A DNA stretch of 64,000 bases from Arthrobacter sp042667405 (GTDB lineage: Bacteria > Actinomycetota > Actinomycetes > Actinomycetales > Micrococcaceae): NCBI RefSeq assembly GCF_042667405.1, contig NZ_JBHVAL010000005.1, positions 160,311-224,310 on the forward strand, written 5' to 3'. The position numbers and the translations under genes are program-made. The notes under the pieces are model-generated. The model was not told the DNA's origin. It did no database searches and saw nothing but the letters and a program-made list of their open reading frames with translations. Shown piece after piece: positions 25,915 to 33,910 of the stretch (position 1 is its first letter; each line of letters begins with the position of its first letter).

Positions 25915-27021
25915 TTACAGTGCAGTCTGGCGGTAACGCTCAATCTGCTTAAGACGCCGCTGGAGGCTGTCGCGCCGCGGGTGCGGAACGACGTCGGGCG
26001 CCTCAGCGGTGAGGTCAATGTGTTCGGTTCCGTACTGCCACAGCAAGAGGTCGTCCAGGAGGCGGTCGGGACCGGGGGAGTACCGGTGGTCGAGGGCCTT
26101 GCGGACCTCGGTGATCCGGTTGGCGCTGAGAAGCCCGGCCAGTTCCACGGTCTTGGTGAGTCCGTGGGCGGCAAGGAGCTCGGCAGCCCATCCCCAGTCG
26201 TCATCAACTTTACGGTCAACGTGCGGCAGGAGCGTACGCCAGACGTCACGGACCCGGTTGGGAGTCAGGGGTGAGCCGCCCTCTCCCTCCACGTCCCAGT
26301 AGCTGCGGACTTCCTCGTAGCGTTCGTGAAGGTCAGCGAAGGCGCTCTCAACGGTCTCCAACATGGCCGCCGTCGCTGTGAATTGGCGGTCGAAATGTGG
26401 CGTCCAAGCACGTGGATCTTCGGCCTTGAAGCGGATGTCATGCTCGATCTCGCTCCAGGCGTGGGCGAAGACCGTGCGGATCTGGCACTCGAAGAAGTAA
26501 CTGCCGTTGGCCGGCATGTCCGGGTTGAAGACGTGCTGGTACTCCTTCACGGTTTCATTCTGGATGGTTCGCAGGATGAGGTGCCTGCTGGAGTAGCCGT
26601 AGGTCCCGGACTCGATGGAACCGATGTCCTTCTCGCGGTCGCCACGGCAATCGAAGAGTTGCCGCTGGCGCTTGATGATGTTGGCTACCGCGGCGTTCTC
26701 CGCCGGCAGCTTGGTGATGACGCGGATACCCACCATGTCGTTCAGGGTGCGGAAGGGATCCGGGAACTTGAGCACGCGGGGCCCGCCCGGTTCAAGAGGA
26801 TCATCCGTGCGGGAAATTTTTTCGCGGAATGACTCAACGGTCTTGGTCCGGCCTGTGACAAACAAAGGCGTGACCTCGGCGTCGTTCAGCATGTCCCGCA
26901 GCGTCAGCAGGACATCGCGCGTGACCCGCTTCAGCGCAGGGCGGACGCGCTCATAGAGGGCCACATTCGCATCCACTGCATCCCGCTGAGCCTGGTCCAG
27001 GCTGTCCCAATTGCTTGCCAT
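25915..27021 (-). CDS. Small RelA/SpoT-type alarmone synthetase
   Basis: A 368-residue protein with a RelA/SpoT nucleotidyltransferase domain (residues ~50-225) and no HD hydrolase, TGS or ACT domain. FRTLNDMVGIRVITKLP and the region ECQIRTVFAHAWSEIEHDIRFK match conserved synthetase motifs. It would make (p)ppGpp from ATP and GTP/GDP. The C-terminal ~130 residues are helical and unassigned. TAAGCT 6 nt before the ATG indicates a leaderless start. It precedes SulP by 6 bp. It is longer than typical small alarmone synthetases and is not the main Rel enzyme. Confidence 0.83.
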   Translation of the reverse strand: MASNWDSLDQAQRDAVDANVALYERVRPALKRVTRDVLLTLRDMLNDAEVTPLFVTGRTKTVESFREKISRTDDPLEPGGPRVLKFPDPFRTLNDMVGIRVITKLPAENAAVANIIKRQRQLFDCRGDREKDIGSIESGTYGYSSRHLILRTIQNETVKEYQHVFNPDMPANGSYFFECQIRTVFAHAWSEIEHDIRFKAEDPRAWTPHFDRQFTATAAMLETVESAFADLHERYEEVRSYWDVEGEGGSPLTPNRVRDVWRTLLPHVDRKVDDDWGWAAELLAAHGLTKTVELAGLLSANRITEVRKALDHRYSPGPDRLLDDLLLWQYGTEHIDLTAEAPDVVPHPRRDSLQRRLKQIERYRQTAL

Positions 27022-27127
27022 GCCCCCAGCTTACGGGGCGGGTGCGACACTGAACCGGCCAATCACCGGGGTGCCTCTAGCCAAACCCCGGAACCGTCGC
27101 GATAGGCTCAGTACAAAGGAGGGCGCA

Positions 27128-27949
27128 ATGTTGCGGCACAAGTACAGCTACGGCGAACACCCCAGTCAGTGGGGCGAACTCTTCATACCTGAACCGAACA
27201 ACGGAAACCATCGCGGCGCATCCGCTACGGCCGGAGGAATCGCCGTCGTGATCCATGGCGGCTACTGGCGTTCGCAGTATGGCGCCGAGCTCGGCGAGCC
27301 CCTGGCGCGGGACCTCGCAGCGCACGGAATCACCGCTTGGAACCTTGAATACCGGCGGGCCGGGAACGGCGGCGGATGGCCGCATACCTTTGAGGACATT
27401 CTGGCCGGCATCGACCACCTATCCCAGATAGCCCCGGACCATGACCTCAAGCTCGACAAAGTAGTGGCTCTGGGCCACTCCGCCGGTGGACACCTGGCGG
27501 TCTGGGCGGCGGGCAGGCAGCGGCTTTCGGCCATCGGAACGCCCGACGCCGACCGCCAGCTTGTGCGCTCGCCCGAGGACAACGCAGTGCACCTGACGGG
27601 GGTCGTGAGCCAGTCCGGCCTCCTCAACCTTGCGGCCGCAGAGAAGCTGAACCTGAGCAACGGCGCGGTGTGTAACCTCATGGGGGGCGATTCCGCCAGA
27701 TTCCCCAAACGGCATAAATACGCCGATCCCATGAGCCTTCTGCCGATAGACGTTCCCGTATATGCCGTGCACGCCACGGAAGACGAGGACGTTCCCGCGA
27801 GCCAGTCCGAGGCCTTCGTCGCGGCAGCTACGGCAGCGGGAAGTTCGGCCCAGCTGCTGCGGGTTCCGGGCGACCACTTCGACCTCATCGATCCCAAGGC
27901 CGTTGCCTACAAGAAGTGCCGGGAATTGGTGCAGCGAATGCTCTCGTAA
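27128..27949 (+). CDS. Alpha/beta hydrolase (esterase/formamidase-like)
   Basis: A 273-residue serine hydrolase. The oxyanion motif HGGYW is near residue 44, the nucleophile elbow GHSAGG is near residue 120, and HATEDEDVP and VPGDHFDLID supply the acid and histidine of the triad. The pattern suits the kynurenine-formamidase/BD-FAE esterase branch. AAGGAGG is 5 nt before the ATG at 27128. It is followed 40 bp later by a sugar kinase. Substrate unknown. Confidence 0.83.
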   Translation: MLRHKYSYGEHPSQWGELFIPEPNNGNHRGASATAGGIAVVIHGGYWRSQYGAELGEPLARDLAAHGITAWNLEYRRAGNGGGWPHTFEDILAGIDHLSQIAPDHDLKLDKVVALGHSAGGHLAVWAAGRQRLSAIGTPDADRQLVRSPEDNAVHLTGVVSQSGLLNLAAAEKLNLSNGAVCNLMGGDSARFPKRHKYADPMSLLPIDVPVYAVHATEDEDVPASQSEAFVAAATAAGSSAQLLRVPGDHFDLIDPKAVAYKKCRELVQRMLS

Positions 27950-27989
27950 TTGTTGGGCCACGGCACTCCTCCTCTGGCAGAGTTGTCCC

Positions 27990-28925
27990 ATGCTGACAGT
28001 CATTGGCGAGGCCCTGGTAGACGTTGTCCAACGCACCTCTGGAATCGAGGCGCATGTTGGCGGCAGTCCGCTCAATGTTGCCGTCGGTTTGGCCAGGTTG
28101 GACCACCCGGTCCAGTTCATCGGCCGCTTCGGCAAGGATGCCTACGGCGACTCCGTGGCGGCGCACCTGCGGTCCAGTTCCGTGATGGTTCCGCTCCCTC
28201 CGGATGACAAGCCAACCAGCGTGGCCACCGCCCGGATAGACGACGACGGCGCCGCCACCTACGCGTTCGACCTCACCTGGGAACTGCCCGGACTCGCGGG
28301 CCGGCTGCCCCTCATGCTGCAGGCTGCCACTTTGCTGCACACAGGCTCCATTGCCACCTTCCTGGAGCCGGGCGCTGCCGAGGTTCTTGCCGCCGTCGAG
28401 CATGCCCACCCGAACAGCACCATCAGCTTTGACCCAAACTGCCGTCCAAGCATCATCACGGATGTTGAGTATGCGCGGACGCAGGCCGAGCGCTTCGTGG
28501 CCCTGTCCGACGTCGTCAAGGCCTCCGACGAGGACCTTGAGTGGCTGTATCCCGGCGTAGACCCGACGGACTCCGCCCGTCGCTGGTTGACGCTGGGCGG
28601 TGAAGGCGGTCCGGCGTTGGTGGTGGTCACGCGTGGTTCGCTCGGCCCGTGGGGTATTACCCGTGCAGGGGAGACCCAGGTCCCGGCTCCATCAGTGGAC
28701 GTTGTGGACACCGTGGGGGCGGGTGATTCGTTCATGGCGGGGCTGTTGTCCGCGATCGTGGATCACGGGCTGGATGGCGCACAGAACCGTGAGGAACTGC
28801 GCGCCATGCCGGCTGAAACACTCGGGGCGATCATGGATCACGCCACCCGCGCGGCCGCCATCACCGTGTCCCGCGCCGGAGCCAACCCGCCAACGCGGGC
28901 CGAGCTCAACCACGGACCGGCTTAG
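27990..28925 (+). CDS. PfkB-family carbohydrate kinase
   Basis: A 311-residue kinase of the ribokinase/fructokinase family. The N-terminal GGSPLNVAVGLARLD and the ATP/anion-hole motif DTVGAGDSFMAG with catalytic D246 are intact. FDPNCRPSI marks the middle of the fold. Closest in look to bacterial fructokinases. It begins 40 bp after the hydrolase; the ATG at 27990 has no strong ribosome-binding site. It converges on the GST gene with 3 bp between stop codons. Confidence 0.87.
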   Translation: MLTVIGEALVDVVQRTSGIEAHVGGSPLNVAVGLARLDHPVQFIGRFGKDAYGDSVAAHLRSSSVMVPLPPDDKPTSVATARIDDDGAATYAFDLTWELPGLAGRLPLMLQAATLLHTGSIATFLEPGAAEVLAAVEHAHPNSTISFDPNCRPSIITDVEYARTQAERFVALSDVVKASDEDLEWLYPGVDPTDSARRWLTLGGEGGPALVVVTRGSLGPWGITRAGETQVPAPSVDVVDTVGAGDSFMAGLLSAIVDHGLDGAQNREELRAMPAETLGAIMDHATRAAAITVSRAGANPPTRAELNHGPA

Positions 28926-28928
28926 CGC

Positions 28929-29990
28929 CTAGCCTGCTCCGTGCCCCGGAGCTACTTCTTCGCCTGCCTTGACCGGTCCCGGCGGAGTGCCGTCGCCGAA
29001 TGGCCGCCCACCCAGGGATTCGCGTCCGTGAGGGGTCAGCCAGCCTGAAAGATCCGGGCCTGCAGGGACAATCTGTGTTGGATTGATGTCCTCATGCACG
29101 ATGTAGTAGTGCTGTTTGATCTGCACAAAGTCGATGGTGTCGCCGAAGCCGGGTGTCTGGAACAGGTCCCTGGCGTAGCCCCACAGAGCAGGCATTTCGC
29201 TGAGTTTGTTCCGGTTGCACTTGAAGTGCCCGTGATAAACGGCGTCGAAACGGGCCAGTGTGGTGAAAAGCCGGACGTCGGCTTCGGTGATGGTGTCGCC
29301 CACCAAGAAGCGCTGCTTGGAGAGCCGATCCTCGAGCCAATCCAGCGCGTTCCAAAGGCGGGTGTAGGCGGCGTCGTACGCTTCCTGTGATCCTGCGAAT
29401 CCGCATCTGTAGACGCCGTTGTTGACCTCGGTGAAGACGCGCCTGTTGACTTGGTCGATCTCTCCACGAAGATGTTCCGGGTACAGGTTCGGCGCTCCGG
29501 GCCGGTGGAATTCTGTCCACTCCGTTGAGAAGTCGAGAGTAATCTGTGGGAAGTTGTTGGTCACTACTTCTCCACTGGGGACATCGACGATTGCCGGGAC
29601 AGTAATGCCGCGGGGATAGTCCGGGAAGCGGCGGAAGAACGCTTCCTGGAGACGCTCGATCCCCAGGACAGGGTCTTTGCCGTCAGGATCAAGGTCAAAG
29701 GTCCAGGAGCGGGCATCGTGCGTAGGGCCGGGTTGCCCGAGGCTGATGACGTCTTCCAATCCCAGAAGCCGCCGAACGATCACTGTGCGGTTGGCCCATG
29801 GGCAGGCGCGGGCGGCGATCAACCGGTACCGTCCGGGCTCCACAGGCCAGCCGGGTTCCCCGTTTGGCCCGGTGGCACCATCGCGGGTGATCCGGTCTTC
29901 GATGTAGTTGGTGTCCCGGTTGAACTCGCCGCCTGTGACGTAGGCACCCCGGGTGCTGTGTTCTTCGACTGTGCTGGTCTTCTCACTCAT
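28929..29990 (-). CDS. Xi-class GST (glutathionyl-hydroquinone reductase-like)
   Basis: A 353-residue protein of the ECM4/YqjG family. The catalytic cysteine lies in ARACPWANR (usual CPWAHR, so the His is replaced by Asn here), and FVLG-type C-terminal helices follow (FLVGDTITEADVRLFTTLARFD). Such enzymes reduce glutathionyl-hydroquinones; actinobacteria use mycothiol, so the physiological thiol is uncertain. TAGGCT is 6 nt before the ATG, so it is leaderless; a TTG one codon earlier is disregarded. Confidence 0.85.
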   Translation of the reverse strand: MSEKTSTVEEHSTRGAYVTGGEFNRDTNYIEDRITRDGATGPNGEPGWPVEPGRYRLIAARACPWANRTVIVRRLLGLEDVISLGQPGPTHDARSWTFDLDPDGKDPVLGIERLQEAFFRRFPDYPRGITVPAIVDVPSGEVVTNNFPQITLDFSTEWTEFHRPGAPNLYPEHLRGEIDQVNRRVFTEVNNGVYRCGFAGSQEAYDAAYTRLWNALDWLEDRLSKQRFLVGDTITEADVRLFTTLARFDAVYHGHFKCNRNKLSEMPALWGYARDLFQTPGFGDTIDFVQIKQHYYIVHEDINPTQIVPAGPDLSGWLTPHGRESLGGRPFGDGTPPGPVKAGEEVAPGHGAG

Positions 29991-30070
29991 CAACCCAGCC
30001 TATGCCCTGGTCCCAGCCACGAGAGAGAGGCCAGGGCATCCGTCCTTTCCCGCCAACGTAGACTGGCATG

Positions 30071-30880
30071 ATGCGGCTCGTAGCAAGCGATATTGACGGC
30101 ACCATCCTCGGTCACGACGGAAAAATCAGTGACCGGACCATCAAGGCGTTCCAAGCATGCCGCGAAGCAGGGGTGGAACTCGTCTTTGTCACGGGCCGTC
30201 CGCCGCGTTGGCTTTACCCCCTCCAGGAGCAACTGGGACACAGCGGGATCGTCATCTGTTCCAACGGGGCCGTGGTGTGGGATCTCGAAACAGAGAAGGC
30301 CCTGTCCTCGTGCGTTCTGGACGCGGAGTCCGTCTTTGAAGCCCGCCGGATCATCAAGTCCATCAGGCCGGACGCGTTGTTCGCCGTCGAAACCCTGACC
30401 GGTTTCCAGCTGGAGCCTGGTTTCATCGAGAACGAAACCAGCGAATTGCTCGCCGAGTTCACCCCTAAACCGTTGGCCGAGACGCTCACTGCGGATGACG
30501 CCGTCGTAAAGTTCCTGGCGATTACCCGCCAGGGTACGCCGGACGAATTCCTCGCCGAGGTGCAGCCGGCGGTGGCCCACCTGGTTTCCACAACGCACTC
30601 AGCTCCGAAGACAGCAATGTTGGAAATGTCCGTCCCGGGCATCAACAAGGCAGTCACCCTTGCCAAGTACGCCGAGTCGCTGGGAATCGACGCGGGGGAC
30701 GTGGTTGCGTTCGGGGACATGCCCAACGACATCGAGATGCTCCGCTGGGCCGGCCACGGTTACGCCATGGCGAGCGGGCACCCGGAAGCGATCCTCGCCG
30801 CCGGGCAGCAGGCTCCGCACTTCGACGACGACGGCGTGGCCCAGGTTCTCGAAGCGAAACTCACCGAGCAGCGGGTCTAG
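30071..30880 (+). CDS. Cof-type HAD hydrolase
   Basis: A 269-residue HAD-superfamily phosphatase of the Cof/IIB subfamily. Motif I is ASDIDGTILG (residues 5-14), motif II FVTGRPPRW, and motif IV AFGDMPNDIEMLRWAG. Members remove phosphate from sugar phosphates or flavin precursors; specificity is unknown. Two ATGs are adjacent (30068, 30071); TAGACT ends 6 nt before the second, so a leaderless start at 30071 is chosen. It shares CTAG with the convergent methyltransferase stop. Confidence 0.87.
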   Translation: MRLVASDIDGTILGHDGKISDRTIKAFQACREAGVELVFVTGRPPRWLYPLQEQLGHSGIVICSNGAVVWDLETEKALSSCVLDAESVFEARRIIKSIRPDALFAVETLTGFQLEPGFIENETSELLAEFTPKPLAETLTADDAVVKFLAITRQGTPDEFLAEVQPAVAHLVSTTHSAPKTAMLEMSVPGINKAVTLAKYAESLGIDAGDVVAFGDMPNDIEMLRWAGHGYAMASGHPEAILAAGQQAPHFDDDGVAQVLEAKLTEQRV

Positions 30881-31773
30881 CCGGCACCGAGCCGGGGTAT
30901 CCAGCAGCGGACCCGTTGGCAGTAGCGTTCGAACTCGGCGCCGAATCGAAGCCTGAGGTCTGCCTCCTCCAGAGGCCTGACCGCGTAATTCCACACGAGT
31001 GAGCCAGCCACTGCGTACGCCACCACCAGCCACGAACCCAGCATCAGGCCGACGGCGGCGCCCTGCAGGATGCCTGCAAGGGCCATGGGATTCCGGACCC
31101 AGCGGTAGGGGCCGGCAATGACCAGGGTGTTGGGCATTGCCGACGGCAAGGGCGTCCCGTTCCCCTTGGTGGACATGGCTGTGGCCGAGTAGATGCCCAG
31201 GGCGCTGGCGAGCAGCAGCAAGACAATGCCGGGAACCAGAGTGGGCAGCGGGAAGGAGAGGCCCCAGCGATCTTCCAGCGCATGGACGGCCAGGGGGATC
31301 ACTCCCAGGAACAGGCCCCAGAAGAGGATCAGCTGACGGAACGTCGCAGCCACATGCCCTGAGGTGGCTCGCTGGGCGGCGGGGCGGAAGGCGAAGGGGC
31401 CGCGCAGAACCCACTCAGTAGGTATCCGGCCCAGGAGAACCAGGCAAAGGGCGGCCACCGAGCAGGCTGCTGCCGCCGCCATCGCCAGGACTCCCCAGCC
31501 GGCCTGCGTGGTGATGGTGGCGAAGACAGCCAAAGCCAACGTGACAAGCCCGGTCCACGCAGTAGCCACCACGGCTGCAGACCGGAAACCGAAGGCAGCC
31601 AGGGCCGAAGCCACAACAAACAGCGGCACATCGAAGATGGCCACAGCCACGGGGTTCAGCTGCCCAAGAGTGGCCTCCCGGACGGGCGGCAAAAGGAACA
31701 CCCCAAGCCACCATGCAGCACCCGCCGCTGCCTGCCCGGCAAAATAGGCCCTCCCCCAAAGAGTGGCTTTCAT
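30877..31773 (-). CDS. Isoprenylcysteine methyltransferase-like membrane protein
   Basis: A 298-residue integral membrane protein with about eight TM helices. The C-terminal third carries the ICMT/PEMT-like SAM-binding signature GPYRWVRNPMALAGI and the ending EADLRLRFGAEFERYCQRV plus RCWIPR. It probably methylates a lipid or other membrane-bound acceptor, unknown here. Its ATG overlaps the epimerase stop by 4 bp (ATGA), so the two are translationally coupled. Confidence 0.78.
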   Translation of the reverse strand: MKATLWGRAYFAGQAAAGAAWWLGVFLLPPVREATLGQLNPVAVAIFDVPLFVVASALAAFGFRSAAVVATAWTGLVTLALAVFATITTQAGWGVLAMAAAAACSVAALCLVLLGRIPTEWVLRGPFAFRPAAQRATSGHVAATFRQLILFWGLFLGVIPLAVHALEDRWGLSFPLPTLVPGIVLLLLASALGIYSATAMSTKGNGTPLPSAMPNTLVIAGPYRWVRNPMALAGILQGAAVGLMLGSWLVVAYAVAGSLVWNYAVRPLEEADLRLRFGAEFERYCQRVRCWIPRLGAG

Positions 31774-32621
31774 GGGTGGCGAACACCCTCCCCGGCCAGG
31801 ATCGCCCGGTACCCTTCCTTGTAGCTGGGGAATGTGAACGTGAAGTCGGTGGACCTCAGCCGCCGGTTCGAACAGCGTTTGTCGCCTGCACCGCCGTCGG
31901 ATGCCGGGCCTACGGGAGGCTCCGGCAACTGCAGCTCGGCCGCGAGGAAGCGCAGGACGTCGCCGTATTCGGCGGGGTCGTCATCGACACCCAGATACAC
32001 GGCTTCGGGCTGTTGCTCCATGAGTGCGAGGTGGACGATCATGGCCGCGGCGTCGTCACGGTGGATGCGGTTGGTGTGTTTGGGCTGTGCAGGAATAGTG
32101 GCCTTGCCGCTGCGCACTTGGTCGATCAGGCGGGTGCGGCCGGGGCCGTAGATGCCGCCGAGCCGCACAGAGATGGCGCGGGTGCCGGCAGTCCGTGCGA
32201 ACAGCAACTCCTCCGCCTCCAGCAAGACTTTGCCGCTGAACCGCGTGGGTTCGGTAGGCGTCGACTCGTCCACGACTGCCCCGCCGGAGTCCTTGTACAC
32301 GGCGGTGGAGGAGACGAACAGGATGCGCCCTGGCTTGATCGACTGACGGTCCAGGGCATCCAGCACGTTCTTCACGCCATTCAGGTAGGCCGCCCGGTAG
32401 GCCTCTTCCGTCGAGGCATCAGCTGCCACTGCTATGACCACAATGTCCACGTCGGCAGGCAATTCCGGGACATGCCCGGAGAGATCCGCGCGGATGCCTT
32501 GGATCTCCGGCGGGAGCTTTTCAGGCGAGCGTCGCAAGCCCACCACCTGGTGCCCAGCGGCCGCGAAGCGCAGCCCCACTTCGGTTCCGAGGTCGCCGCA
32601 GCCGGCAATCAACACAGTCAT
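31770..32621 (-). CDS. NAD(P)-dependent epimerase/dehydratase (extended SDR)
   Basis: A 283-residue protein with the Rossmann motif VLIAGCGDLGTEVGLRFAA at residues 3-21, and FVSSTAVYKD in the position of the SDR active-site strand; the YxxxK pair is not evident, as in the YeeZ-like atypical SDRs. It ends with TDFTFTFPSYKEGYRAI, typical of that group. CAAACT stands 6 nt before the ATG. It is first in a two-gene operon with the ICMT-like gene. Substrate unknown. Confidence 0.78.
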   Translation of the reverse strand: MTVLIAGCGDLGTEVGLRFAAAGHQVVGLRRSPEKLPPEIQGIRADLSGHVPELPADVDIVVIAVAADASTEEAYRAAYLNGVKNVLDALDRQSIKPGRILFVSSTAVYKDSGGAVVDESTPTEPTRFSGKVLLEAEELLFARTAGTRAISVRLGGIYGPGRTRLIDQVRSGKATIPAQPKHTNRIHRDDAAAMIVHLALMEQQPEAVYLGVDDDPAEYGDVLRFLAAELQLPEPPVGPASDGGAGDKRCSNRRLRSTDFTFTFPSYKEGYRAILAGEGVRHP

Positions 32622-32757
32622 GTCCCTAGTTTGTCAGTCCTTGGGTGTCACCGAGTTCCCAGCCTCCATACAACCGGCGTTCAACTTGCGGCCGTAGGCT
32701 TCCAGCCAAGGCCCGTTCGCACGGCTCATCTGTTGGACTGAATTTGCAGGGGGAATC

Positions 32758-33027
32758 ATGGCTAAGCGTCGGATCAACGACTTCAACACAGCGCCCTTGC
32801 GGCGCGTGGAACCCGATCACCACTGGCGCTCGCTGCGCCGCGGCGATCGCGTCAGTGTCACGCTAATATCCGGATATGAATCGGCTGGCGTGGTGGACGC
32901 CGTCACCGGCGATGCCACCGCAGTCTGGGTGGAGCTCGACGGCGGTCGCGGCCGCACGTTGGTCCACGTCAGCGACGGTGTGGCGATCGTTCCGCAGACG
33001 ACGGCGGCGGCCCGGCAGGAGCTCTAG
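32758..33027 (+). CDS. Small hypothetical protein, beta-rich
   Basis: An 89-residue protein (MAKRRINDFNTAPLRRVEPDHHW...). The middle reads as a small SH3-like beta-barrel: GDRVSVTLISGYESAGVVDAV, then TAVWVELDGGRGRTLVHVSD. GGGGGA precedes the ATG. Similar short proteins occur in Micrococcaceae without known function. It lies 31 bp before the GDPD gene on the same strand. Confidence 0.7.
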   Translation: MAKRRINDFNTAPLRRVEPDHHWRSLRRGDRVSVTLISGYESAGVVDAVTGDATAVWVELDGGRGRTLVHVSDGVAIVPQTTAAARQEL

Positions 33028-33058
33028 CCGCACCTTCGCGATGGGCTACGCTACGGGG

Positions 33059-33838
33059 GTGACGCTGCCCTATTTCCTCCGCAAAGACGGCTCGGTGGGC
33101 CCTTTGGCCTTCGCTCATCGCGGGTTTTCCCGGGAGGGACTGGAGAACTCCATGGCTGCGTTCAGTGCTGCCGTGGAATTGGGAACAGTGCACCTGGAAA
33201 CCGACGTGCACACAACGTCCGATGGTGTCCTGCTGGTCTTCCATGACTCCTCGTTGGATCGGGTTACGGACTCGGCTGGGAGGATTTCCGAGCTTGGCGC
33301 CGCAGAGGTGGCCCGTGCGAGGATCGGCGGGGTGGAACCGGTGCCCACGTTTGACGAGCTGGTGGCGGCTTTTCCGGAAGCCCGGCTGAATCTCGACGTC
33401 AAGGACTGGAACTCCGTGGGCCCGCTGGCCGCGGCCATCGAAAAACATGGAATCCATGACCGCGTCCTGGTCACCAGCTTCTCGGACAGGCGTCGTCGGG
33501 CTGTCCTGTCCAAGCTCTCGGGCCGCGTCGCATCCTCAGCCGGCAGCTCATTGACCGCGCTGTTTGTCCTCCTTGGCCCCGTGCTGCCGCAACGTTTGGC
33601 ACGCAGGCTGCTCACCGGCGTCGACGTTTTCCAAGTACCGGTCCGCTACGGCCGTTTGCCGGTGGTGACCGCTGGGTTCATCCGGCGCGCACACCGACTG
33701 AACAAGCAAGTGCACGTCTGGACCATCAACGATCCCGCCGAAATGGACCGGCTTTTGGACCTCGGCGTCGACGGGATCGTGTCGGACCGGCTGGACCTGC
33801 TCAAAGAAGTGCTGCTCCGGCGGGGCGAATGGGTCTGA
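33059..33838 (+). CDS. Glycerophosphodiester phosphodiesterase
   Basis: A 259-residue GDPD TIM-barrel enzyme that would cleave glycerophosphodiesters to glycerol-3-phosphate and an alcohol. FAHRGFSREGLENSMAAF carries the catalytic HR and E, and HLETDVHTTSDGVLLVFHD carries the metal ligand E, D and the second catalytic His. No signal peptide, so cytoplasmic. GTG 33059 follows TACGCT by 6 nt, supporting a leaderless start; ATG 33041 is the alternative. Confidence 0.88.
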   Translation: MTLPYFLRKDGSVGPLAFAHRGFSREGLENSMAAFSAAVELGTVHLETDVHTTSDGVLLVFHDSSLDRVTDSAGRISELGAAEVARARIGGVEPVPTFDELVAAFPEARLNLDVKDWNSVGPLAAAIEKHGIHDRVLVTSFSDRRRRAVLSKLSGRVASSAGSSLTALFVLLGPVLPQRLARRLLTGVDVFQVPVRYGRLPVVTAGFIRRAHRLNKQVHVWTINDPAEMDRLLDLGVDGIVSDRLDLLKEVLLRRGEWV

Positions 33839-33841
33839 CCT

Positions 33842-33909
33842 CCCCGCGAGTTGGCATTTGATGACAGTCCCACGCACAAACATTGTCATCAAATGCCACC
33901 TCGGCGGGG
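33842..33909. repeat. Long imperfect palindrome, copy B (convergent gene ends)
   Basis: CCCCGCGAGTTGGCATTTG and ATGACA on the left pair with the right arm (reverse strand CCCCGCCGAGGTGGCATTTG then ATGACAATG). It lies between the stops of GDPD and GH2, 3 and 1 bp away. It is the same family as 10606-10676, which also sits between convergent stops. Confidence 0.75.
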
Positions 33910-33910
33910 G

